This document shows positions 47,537 to 60,537 of a stretch of DNA of 64,000 nt, piece by piece (position 1 is the first letter of the stretch; each line of letters opens with the position of its first letter). The notes beneath the pieces were generated by a model, which had not been told where the DNA came from, did no database searches, and was given only the letters and a program-made list of their open reading frames with translations. The stretch is from Chlorops oryzae (lineage: Eukaryota; Arthropoda; Insecta; Diptera; Chloropidae), in assembly GCA_020466095.1 (NCBI GenBank), contig CM035808.1, forward strand, positions 40,180,999 through 40,244,998. The letters run 5' to 3'. Made by a program: the position numbers and the translations under genes.

Positions 47537-47901
47537 CTGATGAATAGAAATAATGATGAATGTACTACGAACGAGCAAATTGAAGCGATTAAAGAGAAGA
47601 AAATAAAAAAAAAGAATTAATAAAATATAAGTAATTACTCGTATGATTTTAAATTTAAATTCTGCAATATTGTAGATCTGCCCTTATTTTGGCTTCAAAG
47701 GTAAGAAAACATCGAGCTCTCTATTTTTGCTCTATATATGTTTCTAATTCTCTCTTAAATGCGCGCTCTGTACCGCTTTAAAACGTTCCGTCGTTTATAT
47801 TCTTCTTAATTTTTTTTTTTTTTTGTATATTATTTTTGAACCCTTTTTTCTTGGGGTTCGATAATACACCACACTCTCTTACTGCCTTTCTCCATCTTTA
47901 T

Positions 47902-47950
47902 ATCATCATCATCATCATCATCATCGTAATCAACGATCGATCGATCGTTG
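47902..47950. repeat. (ATC)8 run and perfect 20-bp palindrome
   Basis: ATC repeats at 47902-47925 are followed by CAACGATCGATCGATCGTTG (47931-47950), which is exactly self-complementary. Confidence 0.85.
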
Positions 47951-48608
47951 GTGTGTGTTTTGACAAACGTGGAGCTTTCTTTGTTCGCCCATCTTTCTAT
48001 CGCATGAGAGTATGGGGACGTAGAAAACTCGAATTGGTACAATCACATTCAATTCTACTCCTAACTTCTGTAATTCTTCTTTCTTCTTCATTCCTAATTT
48101 GTATATCACATCAAAAAAAGAAAATATTGTATCTTATTTATACACTCATATAAAAAATATGCCTTAAGACTAAATGTTGGTTTCTAGTATGTAATTATAA
48201 TTCTATTCATAATAATAATAGGTAATAATAAAAAAAACAATCATAATAAAAAGAACAAGAAGGTAGTGTGTTTTTGTTTTTTTCAGTGTAATGTCAAACT
48301 TTGTGTTTTTTTTTGTTTTATTTCAAATTTTCTCTTGTGAATCCAATTCGTTAAATTTTTAGAAATTTCTCTTTTTTGGAATATTTCTTTATAATTTTTC
48401 CGCTTTAGAGTCCATTTTGTATATGAATATATAATTAGTTTTGGATTAAGATTTATTCAAGTTCACGTTCAACTTATCGTCTAAAAAAAAATTGGGTTTT
48501 TTTTTTTTAGAAATCAAGACAAAAAATTAATGCGATTAGAGCTCTTAGTAATTTAATATTTTATATGTTTTAATTTATGTTTATATTCAAAAATTTTTCT
48601 TCAAGATA

Positions 48609-48614
48609 TTTATT
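48609..48614 (-). promoter_or_regulatory. dm: Candidate poly(A) signal for Myc
   Basis: AATAAA on the minus strand, about 300 bp after the Myc stop. Several others lie further on (for example 48452-48457), and the region is so AT-rich that chance matches are expected. Confidence 0.2.
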
Positions 48615-48910
48615 AATTTTTTTTTTTTTTTTTTCAAATATTTACAAAAAACTATTTTTTTGTCCAATCAAGGCAAGCGTACCTGCCGCTTTTTCCTTTA
48701 ACTTCTCACTATTTTTCTCGATCTTTAATTTTTCGTTTTTCTTTAGAGTCTATTTTACCTGGTTTAGAAATTCTAGAAGACTTTGTCAAAATGGATTTCT
48801 TTCTCCGTTATATACACGCGACGACAAATGATGTGTTTTGTTTTGCTTTGAAATTTTTCGTTTTGTTTTGTTTGTGTTGTGGATGTCAATTTGGAGCTTA
48901 CTCAGGGCTA

Positions 48911-49770
48911 TCATTCATTCTTCATATTGCGCAGGCATTCGACGAGTTCTTTGCGTGTGCGTAGTTGCTCCTTCAGCATGGCTTTCTGCTCGTTCAATTG
49001 CTCTTCTTCGCGCGTTAGTGTCTCGCACAGTTTGGCCGCCTCGCGCAATATATTCACCTTGGGTGCACGTTCCTTATCCTTGATGCTGGGAATCTGTTTC
49101 TTTAGCATATCGAACAGATTTTTAAGTCCGATGCGGCGCTGGCGTTCCATATCGTTGTGCAGATTACGCTTCTCAATTGTGTCGTTCGTCTCGTCCGAGC
49201 TGTAATGGCGTTTGAGTGTCGATGCGGAGCTGTTGCTATTATTGCTGTTATTATTACTGCTGATATTGCTGGCATTACTGGTGCTGGTGCTGATGGTGAT
49301 GCTGCTGCTGCTGCTGCCTACAGTTTGTTGCTTCTTGCCGCGACACTTCTTAAACGGCGGCAGCGGATATTCAATTGTATTCGCAGCAGAATCGCTATTA
49401 AAACCGCTATTAATGCCGCCGTTGCCGCCATTGATGTTGATGCGTTTACGTGATTTCTCACAATTGCCGTTCACTATGATCATCGGTGTCGATGTGGTGG
49501 TGTATTGATTGTGATACGGTGTACTCGCCGGCGATGGGTAACGTGAGTTGACAACCGATTTTACAGGACTACTGCTAACCGGTGTGTATGGCAATTCGAA
49601 TGAGCCGCGCGAACGTGCCGCCGGTATTGTGCGTACGCCATTCACTGTTTTCACATTACGTGGATTCGCGAATTTGCATGCGACTTTCGTCTGTAATGCA
49701 CGACGATCGCGGTCGGAAGGATTCGTGGGGAGCTTCTTATCACCAATGCTAACAACGTCGATTTCTTCAT
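48911..49770 (-). CDS. dm: Myc transcription factor, terminal coding exon
   Basis: The exon starts after a good acceptor (a pyrimidine tract then TTTAAG, minus strand 49771 onward) in phase 1 and ends at TGA (48911-48913), giving 285 whole codons' worth of C-terminus. It opens with the Myc box III core DEEIDVVSIG. It then has YTPVSSSPVKSV...SRYPSPASTPY, which resembles fly Myc, a Ser/Asn-rich linker (about residues 150-183 of the exon) and a bHLH (about 200-251) with the E-box-reading H204, E208 and R212 pattern in HNDMERQRR. A leucine zipper follows, with Leu at 251, 258, 265 and 279 and an Arg in the fourth heptad position. Myc pairs with Max in the nucleus and drives growth and ribosome-biogenesis genes at CACGTG sites. 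Upstream exons with Myc boxes I/II are not in view. The frame is intact, so it is very probably functional. Confidence 0.96.
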
Positions 49771-50221
49771 CTTAAACGAAAAAGAGAAAAGACAAAAATT
49801 CATTAGAAAAAAATATATATAAAATGTCATGTTAATGTAACCCTTTCACCACCCCAACTATCGGGGGAAAAAGTAAAAAAAAAATCATTTTTGATAGATT
49901 CCGAATTTGTGGTCGGTCCATCGGCTCCTGATTTAGCCATAACCTCAAAAATGGTGTCCTTGAAATTCCGTTTTTTTTTTAAATATTAAATATCTCAACA
50001 TTTAATTAAGATAGAAAGATGACTATATCCAGATTCGACTGTATAAAAAAAATTTTTTTTATTTTTATACAGAAATTTATTTCACAACAAAAAAAAAAAA
50101 ATTTCTTTCAGTGTATTCCAGTTTTCGCGGCGTCGACTTTGCCCATTTTCGTACATACATTATGTACGAAAATAGTTTGGTAGTGAAAGGGTTAATTCGA
50201 ACGTAAAAAGACTCACGCCTT

Positions 50222-50225
<4 letters not shown>
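49771..50225 (-). other. dm: Myc intron, 3' end with acceptor
   Basis: The last 25 bases before the exon (minus strand) are almost all pyrimidines and end in AAG. The rest is AT-rich with no coding signal. TAGTGAAAGGGTTAA (about 50180-50195) is the same phrase as in the 40985-41600 array. Confidence 0.7.

Positions 50226-50314
<89 letters not shown>
50226..50314 (+). repeat. (CT)n microsatellite
   Basis: About 44 uninterrupted CT units. Confidence 0.97.
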
Positions 50315-50318
<4 letters not shown>

Positions 50319-53300
50319 CTCTTATAAAAATCCCTAAACCGGAAAAAAGTGTTAATCGATTTAATACATCGTTTTTCTATGCTTCCCCCACCTACACCTA
50401 CCTACCTGGCTAAATGAATCACACCCGCCCGTGACGACAACGACGACGACTGCTTTCAGTATTCATTCAAAATTAAAATAGACATATAAAAGGAGGAAGA
50501 AAATAAAGAAAAGAAAGAAAAAAACAATTTATGATGCGCTATAAACGTCTTCCGATCCACCCCCGTAAGCCCCATAGCAACTCATCATTCACGCTGCTCC
50601 CAATATATGGCATCATACACGAACATACACGCCGTATGCACGGAATGATTTAATTCAACCTGTTATGTCATTCACCTATTTCGAGCTGCAGGAGAAGAAG
50701 ACGAAGACAAAGAAGAGGTAGAGGTACAGGTTAAGGTAGAGGAAGAAAGGTAAGTAACAGCAAGAGAAGAAATTCAAAAAATAAAATAGAAAGGCAAACA
50801 GATTATAGCGCAAATACTTGAGAGAAGAAAGCAAACTCTATGACTCTCCTCTCGCCATCACTCCCTCTTTAGGATACACTTTGGAGGCGATTTCTGCCTC
50901 CTCAACTCCGAATGATTGACTTTAAATGCCAATATGGTAGATAGATAGAGGTGGGTGGATATATAGAGCTCCTGCGCCCTTCGCATACAATGCCTAGATT
51001 CGTCGCCTTCGCATTTTACAGCAATTATGTCAGCTTTGCTCATGCAAACATTGAGAAGGAAGAAAAACAAAAAAACAACAATCAATGGCGACACACAGGA
51101 GAGCACTAGAGTATTCCCAAACATTGCATAATCCAGTACCGACCAATAGAAATGGTATACTGGAGCCTTCACTACCGGCAAACCGAGCCAAATCGAATGA
51201 ATTCGAGTCGAGCGATTCGAGTCGCGTCGCGTCAAGCCAAGTCAAGTAAATAAGTATGTAAGCCAAAGCCATTCAAGCGGAAGCAGCAGGAATTGAAGTC
51301 ATTTTAAAGCGGATTAAAATACAATGACGTTGTCGTCGTCGACGCCGCCGCCGCCGCATAGTCAGTGCCAACGTCACTGCTGACGGCGCCATCCGCCCTC
51401 CTTCAAATAGGAAATGCCAACCTCTGCATTATGGAATTTTGTCGGCCGCCCTTTTTTGTGTCTCATTGTGTCTTTCTTTTTTCCATTTTCCTTTTATGTG
51501 TAGGTGGCAATGAACATATGTTCCCTTTGGCTTTTGCATATGCTTTAAAGTTTAGGTATTAAACTTCAGGAAGCACAAATACTCTTCGAGGGCTCGTTGT
51601 GGATTGATGATTCACAAATTAAGTCCATCAATGAGTTAATTCATTAAAAAAAACAGAAAAGAAAGTTTGAACTTTGAACTGCAATTATTGAAAAATTAAA
51701 TTAAATAAAAGATCTCTTAATTATTCTCGCAAAAAAGCTTCACACTGAAATAGGCTTTTCACACTTCCAGCAATCCCCTCCTGCTAATTTTTTTTTTTTT
51801 TTTTTAGCCCAACAACACACCATAAATGGCAATTTTCGGGCGACACTTAATTGCTTACGAGTGTAATCATCAAGTGAAAATGATTCAAAAATGGAAATGA
51901 AATTTTCTCACACAATTAGAGGGGCGTGATGGTTAAATTAAATGATTCCATAATAGACGCAACAAAGATAAAATATCAAACTAAAAAAAAACCTCTAAGA
52001 ACTACAACAGCGAGACTGCAGAACATTTGCCATTTCGTCGTGCCGTTATCAACTATTTATTTATTTTTTTTTTCTATAATAGTATTGTATATATAGATTT
52101 TTTTTAGGTAGGCAACACTGGTCTGTGACGGCAAGCTGCCGCGTGCGCCTACGTAATTGACACACTTAATATTTTCCGCATAGCAACAACAGCGATCAGT
52201 GGAGTTGCTCAATAGACAATTGGAAAGACGAACAACGAACGACGATGAGGAGAAAAAAGACGCCATATTACAACATAAAATAAAAAATGTTAATAGTTCT
52301 TTAGCACAGGAGAAACCATAAAATCCAAATAAACGAATAAAATATAATATAAAAATAAAAATAAACGGAAAACACACACGAATATATTTGAATGTTTGTA
52401 AAATTCTACTATAACAGAATTATAGGCCATTTCAGCAAAAGACGCTGCTGCTCAATTCATTTCCATATACATACGAGAGTGTATATAATCATGTAGCACA
52501 ACATACACAAGCGGCCGCCCTAGGTACACAGAATAGCGCGCGACTAGGCAACAAGAATAGAAACATTTTGGCGAAGTCAGCCGCCAAGTAGGAATGCCAA
52601 AGAAAGGTAGCTACAACAACACAATGTTCAGTGCCAAAATGCAGATAGGACCGCGGGAAGCGAGACAGACAGAGTGAGAGATTAATCGGGAAGTGTACTC
52701 TTCTCTTCATTATTCTCTCTCAAATTCGTCTTGTTAGAAATCGAATTTTTAAAAAATGCTAAAATAAGCAGCAGCAAATCACATTTAAAAAATAAAACTG
52801 TGTTTCGATTAGACGAAAATTCGATGGGATCTACCTAAAAGCAAAGACGACATACATACATACATAATCGTAACGATAGCATTAAGAAAACATATTTATA
52901 GCTTCAAATATGTAATAAAAGAATAAACTCATTCATGATTAGATACAATTAATTGAATTTTGGAATTTCTGCTGTACAATCGCGCTGCGTAGTTTCTCAG
53001 CGCCATTTCTTTCTTTTTTGTATTCATTTATACCGCAACTCTTTTTCTTTTGCGTTCAGCTGTGTTGCCTACGCACAGTGCTGGTACAACGTACAACGTG
53101 TCTGATTTATATGAAAATAAAAATAAAATAAAAAATGATGAAAAAGCCGGCATTTTTATGTGCGTACGTATATGTGGATGTGGGACAAATCGTTCGCACG
53201 CTTGATTAAAAATATTCATTGTTATAGAATATCTCAAATTTTTCGTACTTGTTGTTGCTATGTGCTTATAATATTTATAAAAAAAAATTTGAATTTTTTC

Positions 53301-55059
53301 TTTCGTTTATTTCGAAAACGACGCAATTGCTTCCATTTTTTTTTTATCGCGAAAGTGTTAAAAAGCGTAAAGATTTTTGCTTTATTATAGCTGCACGACG
53401 TATGTGGGATGAAAGTTTGGGCCACCGACTTTGCGTTAAGTATACGTCGTGAGGTTCTTTTTTTTTATTACCTTTTTTGGTGAGCAAATTCCAACGAAAT
53501 TTCTTTTCAATTACATTTGGAAAGATATCGAAAGAAGAAGCTTTGTTTGAATTTGAGTGAAGCAGAGAAAACGAATTTCGAAGGTCATTGACCTCTAACA
53601 ATATCGATCGATATTTCAGAAGAATGTTGAACGGAAACATTAACTGAACGCGATGACATAATGCAAGCAATAAATATACTTAATATTGGAGTATGAAAAA
53701 CGATGTATTTTATTACCGAAGGCAGTATAAAATAAAATTGGATGGATTAATCCATTTTTTATGTACCTAATAAAAGAAAAAACAAGCTGCCAGGAAAAAA
53801 TTTGAGACAACTAATTAATCACTAGCTGAATGCTCGCTCCTTTCGTGCCAAAAATTATTGATAACGATTTTTCTCTTCCTCTTGCTCGGAATGTCAACGC
53901 ATTGGCAACGTATCAACGGGAGTTGGAAGTTTTTTTTAGACTGTTTTCCCCCCGCCAATTAACAATATGTCGTTCCAAATGTTGATGACGAATGAGGTAG
54001 GAATAAATGGAGTGGAGTATGTGCGCAGTAATTATGACATCAAAACTTATTTAATATCTTTTCCGTATAACTCCGAATGGCGGCGTCATGTGGGCCCGAT
54101 AGCTGTACATGATTACGTCGTGTTCGATTAAAATCAACGCTAACATTTATCACTGATGACTGGGCCATTTCTATTGGATGGGGGAGCTTGGTTGAAGCGT
54201 AATAAGAGAAAGTTTCGAGCTGTCAATTTGAACCATATGGAATTTAATAAATTATTTTTATTTCTTTCTTTTCTATATTATTCTGCATTGTGTCATATTA
54301 TTTGATTTGATTTTTAATTTTTACTTTTTTCTAAAATAGGTTTTAATGTAATTTTCCTGTTTTTCCAAGCATACTTCTAACTACATGTCTTTTAAACTGA
54401 ATTAAACATTTTAAAAAGTTGCTGCAACATAATGTAGCAGACACGAATCCATCCATCCTCCACAATGTGCCCGAGAGGGTGCGTCAATGATACTGCCATT
54501 TATAATTTATTTTATTTTTATTATTTTTTTGCATTAAGGCCAAGATAAAAGCTTCATAAATGAGCTTATGACAAGTCGGCTACACAATTTTACATGCTAG
54601 AGTATTCCTTTTCGAAAAATTTGTCAATTTGAATAACGTAAAAACAAAATCAAGAAACATGTTGTTGTTGAACTTGCAATGCAATATCTCTCGATATCTC
54701 AATAGCCTTAAACACACCTAATAAAATGCAATGAATTATAACTCCATTTGTCATGCTAAATTATGTACTAATCCAATACATAATACAGAGTAGTTAAATT
54801 ATTGAAAATATGCGTTTATTCGATTCGTTCAGTTCAATTAAAAAGAAGAACGGAAAAAAATAAATAAATAAAGGAGAAACCTTTCGAAAGTTGTTTCATT
54901 AACGTACGAAATGAATATAGCTACGTGTGTGTCGCTATACTTTGTTTCTAGTTTCTCCAAAGTCGTCCATTTGAAGGAAAAGGCGCGTGTTTGCTTATCA
55001 ACTGTTCCCTCAACTGTTAAAATTCAAACAAGAAAACTTATAAAATTTACACAAGTGTT

Positions 55060-55061
<2 letters not shown>
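50315..55061 (-). other. Probable Myc intron, no recognisable exon
   Basis: I searched both strands for Myc boxes I/II and for other known domains and saw none. Short GC-richer stretches (for example GACGCCGCCGCCGCCGC at about 51340) and low-complexity words occur. Frames such as minus 50858-51235 have no motif. That this is intron is inferred from the absent upstream exon. Confidence 0.5.

Positions 55062-55105
<44 letters not shown>
55062..55105 (+). repeat. Poly-T run, 44 bases
   Basis: Uninterrupted T run. On the minus strand it is an A tail-like tract, but no retroposon body is recognised next to it. Confidence 0.95.
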
Positions 55106-55110
<5 letters not shown>

Positions 55111-55607
55111 AAGTACGTAGCCTAGTTTCAATAGAGTCATAAGAGTCGAAAAATCGATTTAAAAGCAACAGCAACACCAACAAAAAGAAGAAAATATGAA
55201 TGACTTAATTCAATTTTATGCATCACGTCAACATGTTGTGGTGTTGTGTGATGTTGGTCGAAGTGTTGCTGGAAATTTTTTTCTTTATTCACGCATTTTT
55301 ACGGCTTTTCTCTGCATGGCATAATAATTTAATAATTTAGTTAAAACAAAAATACACATATATCATATGAGAGAATAAAATGAAAAATAATTTTAAAAAA
55401 TTAAAATGAAGTTGATCGCTTTGCATATTTTTTGTAACATTGAATTTTCTCTATCTCCCTCACTCCCTCATTTGAAATAGGTATCACAATAATTAAGCCA
55501 ATTAATTACTGTTGTTAATGGCATGCAATTAGATTTGTGACATAGTTTTTAAAGAGGAGGTTAAAGAGCTTTTTATAAATAGTTTATTAAAAGATTTTTC
55601 CTGTGGC
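55106..55607. other. Spacer, nothing recognised
   Basis: AT-rich sequence between the poly-T run and the CT array. Confidence 0.4.
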
Positions 55608-55651
55608 CAAGTCTCTCTCTCTCTCTCTCTCTCTGTGGCCAAGTCTCTTCT

Positions 55652-55707
<56 letters not shown>

Positions 55708-55765
55708 ATGTCTATCTCTCTCTCTATCTCTCTCTTTCTCTTCTCTTTCTCTCTATCTCTCTCTT

Positions 55766-55804
<39 letters not shown>

Positions 55805-56102
55805 TTCTCTCTCTTTTCTCTTCTCTTTCTTCTCTCTCTTTCTCTCTCTTTTCTCTCTCTTTCTCTCTCTTTCTCTCTCTTTCTCTCTCTTTCTCTCTCT
55901 TTCTCTCTCTTCTCTCTCTTCTCTCTCTTTCTCTCTCTTTCTCTCTCTTTCTCTCTCTTTCTCTCTCTTTCTCTCTCTTTCTCTCTCTTTCTCTCTCTTT
56001 CTCTCTCTTTCTCTCTCTTTCTCTCTCTTTCTCTCTCTTTCTCTCTCTTTCTCTCTCTTTCTCTCTCTATCTCTCTCTTTCTCTCTCTTTCTCTCTCTCA
56101 TT
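55608..56102 (+). repeat. CT-rich array with TTTCTCTC octamers
   Basis: It begins with a duplicated TGTGGCCAAGTCTCT phrase (about 55602 and 55635), passes through mixed CT/TATCTCTC and becomes a regular TTTCTCTC array (about 55925-56095). It is the same octamer as at 24478-24566. Apparent long open frames are repeat artefacts. Confidence 0.95.
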
Positions 56103-56445
56103 CTGCGAAATAGAAACGTTTTTAACGCGTAATAGTGAGTTCTTAAGTAAACATAGAGCAACTAAAAATTTGGCACAGATAATTGTAGCATTAAGCGGTG
56201 AAAAAAAAAATTGAATAAACAATTTTTTTATAAGCCAAAAGAATATTTTGGCACAGCTATTCCAGACAGAAAGAAAAAAAAGAGAATAGTAGATTAAAAG
56301 GTTTTATAAATATTTAATAAAGATAAGCTCAAATGTGTGATAAATCAGGGGAAAAAATAATTAAATAATTGTGTTATTAACCCTTTTGAGCATACTTGGA
56401 TATAAAAAACGTCCTAACAACCTCTTCTGCGAAAAAATTCTGGCA
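56103..56445. other. Spacer, nothing recognised
   Basis: Noncoding AT-rich sequence between two simple-sequence arrays. Confidence 0.4.
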
Positions 56446-57295
56446 ACAATTCAATTTCAATTCAATTTCAGTTCAATTTCAGTTCAATTTCAATTCAATT
56501 TCAATTCAATTTCAATTCAATTTCAATTCAATTTCAATTCAATTTCAATTCAATTTCAATTCAATTTCAATTCAATTTCAATTCAATTTCAATTCAATTT
56601 CAATTCAATTTCAATTCAATTTCAATTCAATTTCAATTCAATTTCAATTCAATTTCAATTCAATTTCAATTCAATTTCAATTCAATTTCAATTCAATTTC
56701 AATTCAATTTCAATTCAATTTCAATTCAATTTCAATTCAATTTCAATTCAATTTCAATTCAATTTCAATTCAATTTCAATTCAATTTCAATTCAATTTCA
56801 ATTCAATTTCAATTCAATTTCAATTCAATTTCAATTCAATTTCAATTCAATTTCAATTCAATTTCAATTCAATTTCAATTCAATTTCAATTCAATTTCAA
56901 TTCAATTTCAATTCAATTTCAATTCAATTTCAATTCAATTTCAATTCAATTTCAATTCAATTTCAATTCAATTTCAATTCAATTTCAATTCAATTTCAAT
57001 TCAATTTCAATTCAATTTCAATTCAATTTCAATTCAATTTCAATTCAATTTCAATTCAATTTCAATTCAACTTCAATTCAAATTTAATTCAATTTCAATT
57101 CAATTTCAATTCAATTCAATTCAATTTCAATTCAATTTAATTCAATTTCAATTCAATTTCAATTCAATTTAATTCAATTTCAATTTCAATTCAATTTCAA
57201 TTCAATTCAATTTAATTCAATTCAATTCAATCAAAATTTCAATTCAATTTCAATTCAAATTCAATTCAAATTTAATTCAATTTCAATTCAATTAA
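56446..57295 (+). repeat. 11-bp minisatellite (TTTCAATTCAA)n
   Basis: About 53 essentially perfect copies (56490-57070) are flanked by degenerate copies, with TTCAG variants on the left and 5-, 6- and 11-bp mixtures on the right to 57295. Because 11 is not a multiple of three and the unit has no stop on this strand, open frames of over 230 codons with an 11-residue period (ISIQFQFNFNS) arise. These are artefacts unless transcription is shown. Confidence 0.97.
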
Positions 57296-60200
57296 ATTAG
57301 AATTAATCTCCCATATCAAGAGGGAGCACTACACAAACACACCTGCTCAGCTCGGTCTACAGAATCACAAGAAATATCCCCACTCTCCCTTTTTCGCTGA
57401 CATGAGACATTTTCATTTTTAACCCTATCAAACGACAAAATTAAAGATTGCCCTAAATCGATGTCCTAAAGATCAAAAGTCTAAATATTTTGATATCATA
57501 AATCGAATTCAAAATCGATTGCCATCAATTCCGCCTGAGTCGAATGCACTGTTATGGCTATATCAATACACCAAAAACCAACCCATATAAGAAAAGATGA
57601 AATAAAATATTATAGAATAAAAAGAAATTTAATAAAATAAGGGGGAAATAAATTTCTCAAAAACATTGACTAACAGCTTAACTAAAAAATCGAAAAAGCC
57701 GCGGTCAAATGAGACCGGTCGACCGGCCGACCGACCACAGCACCTCGATCGCATCAGCCTCGAAATTCAGTTGACAAAAGACAAGCGAAGAGAGGGACCG
57801 ACCGACCGACCCCACGACGAATAAATGGGAATCGAATAAATTTAATTACATACAGGACAAGGTAAGAAAGAAGATAAAAATATGTTAAAACTTAATGAAT
57901 TTACTTTGCTATCTGTATTAATGTGTACGCCGATGTCGATGCCGACGCCGCCGTCACCTCCGCCGCCCTCCCTTGACTTAGAAACTTTTGACTCAAGATC
58001 AAAATCAACAACTTTTCAACTTCAAGTGCAACGCCGTTCGACGTTCTAGACGCCTTTGAGCAAGTCAACAGATGAAGAGAGGGAGAGAGGAGGCGATAAA
58101 CAACGCATCGGAAAGCATTAAGAAAAAAAAAAGAGAAAAAATTAAGGAAAAATCGAAAAAAGAAAGAAATGTTGCGCTAAGCAACATAAGAAACTGGCGT
58201 TTTTCAGTTGCGTTGCACCCAGCATCAACAGTCAACATTCACCATTCGAGTGTAAACATAAGCAGGCAGCATAACGACAAACAAACAAACAAACAAACGA
58301 ACGAACGAACAAGCAAACACCGATGGAGCAGCCAGTCAGCCAGCCAACGATCGATGCGTGATCTTGAATTTTGAATACAAAAACCACGCTCCAATGCGGC
58401 ACGCCGCGGCGTTGTGGGTCTCTCTTCCACCTGCCATGCAGCAACATCGACGGCGACGACGAATTACGTGGAATGCAATGATGTCGTCATTTTTCTATAC
58501 TCAAAGAACTCCTATGTTGAATACTTAGGCTTGAGAGACGACGACGACTTAGTGCATGCTGCGTGGCGAAAAAAAATTAAATAAAAATAAATAAAATAAA
58601 AAAGTTAAGAATACAGAAAATTAAAATCGGTTTTTGAACGCCGCATGATTAAGAAGCGGGCGAGAAGAACGTGCTTCGTCCGCTCTGTGACTTGAAAGCA
58701 TAAAGAGCCCCATCATTGTCCGTTGCGTTGAATTGTTATGCTTTAATGCGAAATCGTTCGAAAGTCGTAAAGCGTCAACACCGAACGGAGCCGAACTGAA
58801 CGGAACGGAACGGACGCGCTTATGTCTTGCAATTTAGAAATTCGTAGAAAGACGCAATGAAGTCCATGACTCAACGGAAATGTCAACGGAATAGCAATGC
58901 GATTTTTTTTTTCTTTTCGCAAAATTTGTCGACCCAAATCATGTCCTTTTGCCAATGCAACACAAACCAAGCCGCCGCATGGCATTGTACCAGACCAGAC
59001 CAGACCTCACCGTTTCGTAGCGATGATGACACACAATCAAGCCCAAGCCCAAGCCCAAACAAATGACCTCCAAAAAAATGCATTCAAAGTAGACAACAAT
59101 TTTATCTTTCCTTTTTTTTACTCAATATATTTTTTTCGATTTTATTTTACTTTTTTTTCAAATGCAATCGAGTCACAAAAATTCTGCCGTTCACATTCAA
59201 TGCAACATTCAAAAGGCATTTGTCTTAATTTTTTTTCTCCTTTATTTTTTATGTTTTTTGTGCAATTTTTTTTTTTTGTTGGTTTCAATGGAAAAACGCA
59301 GCTGGAAAAACCGGAGTTACCCGCATGTAAGACTGGTTTTCTCAATAGAATGTGCCACGGCTATCTGTCCGTCCGTCCGTGTTTGTCTGTCTGCTTGTCA
59401 CTGATATTGGCATATTTTTCTATACGGCATAAGGTATGGCAAGCAATGGAATGCAACAGGCTTTAGAGAGACATGCTAAAAGTGCAGCAATTCAGCACTA
59501 AAACCGCTGCCGCATGCCGCATGTCTCAAGTCTCATGCCGCCGCATAGCGCTCTGTTGATGTAATGCTCATGGGAGATGAAGAGAGACAGAATTGAACGA
59601 GCTGCATCACAAGTACAACAGCAACAATTCGTCCCGTCGTCCGTCGAGGACATGCGACATGAAGACATGAAGTCTACCATTTAAAGTAGTACGACATTAT
59701 TGTGTGGGTCATTTTTTGAAAAAGAAAAAAGAAAAAATCTGATGAAGATAGTTGATAGAAAAATATGCATTCTTACGGTTATGATGCTAGCTATTTGAAG
59801 TGACGGAAATATTCTGGTTAAAGAGGATTTTGTTGATCTTGAATATTTTTTTTAAGAAACAGGTTAATATGAGTTATTCGAAAGGGTTTCAAAGCATTTT
59901 TCTCAAAAGTCAAATATCAAAAAGGAAGATTGAATTTCCATAAAGGAAAAAAATAATAACATTAACTTAAAAATCTTATTGGTTCAATAAATTTTTTGGT
60001 CAATTTTATTTTGTTCTACAGTGTCAGCAACAAGATGCTTGGTTTTGGCTTTCAAGCTTCAATGGGCGGATGCATTCTAGTATCAAGAATCGTTTTAAAT
60101 CTTAAATGTTTAGAATCAAAATTGCTGTTACAAATTGATTGATGTGTGTTTTTATGTTACGATGGAATGGATTATCCCCTTCGAGGTTCTTACTTTAATC

Positions 60201-60537
60201 ATAAAAATAATAATAATAAAAGGAAATAAATAAATGCGAAAAAATAGCTCAATAAATTTTTTAATTAAATAGTTTGACTTTGTATTATTCTATTAATTTT
60301 ATATTTTATATGATTGAAAGTTTATTTTTTAATTTTTTATTGTTTTATTTTTATATATATTTTATTTCCCCCTACATTATATTTCTCCCTATTTTATTTC
60401 CCCCTACTTTTTAATCCCCCTAATTTTTCCCCTAATTTTTTTCCTAACTGTTCCCCTAATTTTTTATATTTTTTTCAAACTTTATTTTTTCCATTTTTTA
60501 TATTTTTTATTGATTTTTTTCTTATTAGGGGTATTCA
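57296..60537 (-). other. Probable Myc intron or upstream region, GC-richer patches
   Basis: Short tandem words occur: GACC/CCGACCGA (57710-57735, 57796-57812), GCCGATGTCGATGCCGACGC (about 57928), AAAC/GAAC tetramers (58280-58310), CCAGA (58992-59007), AAGCCC (59038-59057). Many CGACGACGAC patches suggest older, less repeat-invaded intron or promoter-proximal DNA. No exon is recognised. Confidence 0.4.

Larger units (their letters stand above)
43327..48608. other. AT-rich, element-poor DNA downstream of Myc
   Basis: Strikingly T- and A-rich on the plus strand, with TA/TG microsatellites and no large transposable elements except one MITE candidate. The part nearest 48910 probably contains the Myc 3' UTR on the minus strand. 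Where transcription ends cannot be determined. Short frames such as 47836-48153 lack motifs. Confidence 0.5.

Noticed and set aside
49157..49508. Two plus-strand frames of 98 codons opposite the Myc exon
   Set aside because: Shadow frames caused by the Ser/Asn-rich codons of Myc on the other strand.
52511..52525. Adjacent NotI and AvrII sites resembling a cloning linker
   Set aside because: Only 14 bases; surrounding sequence is continuous fly-like DNA with no vector sequence.
55603..56214. 203-codon and 165-codon open frames
   Set aside because: CT octamer array, same reasoning as at 24.1-24.7 kb.
56371..57172. Two overlapping open frames of over 230 codons with an 11-residue period
   Set aside because: They are the translation of an 11-bp minisatellite without stops on this strand; no start context, domain or codon bias supports a protein.
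57700..57815. GACC-rich patches as a mini-me core
   Set aside because: No TTCTTGATCAGG-type core or 3' stem-loop next to them.
58072..58447. Possible upstream Myc exon in GC-richer sequence
   Set aside because: No Myc box I or II motif in any minus-strand frame here, and the frames are tandem-word artefacts.
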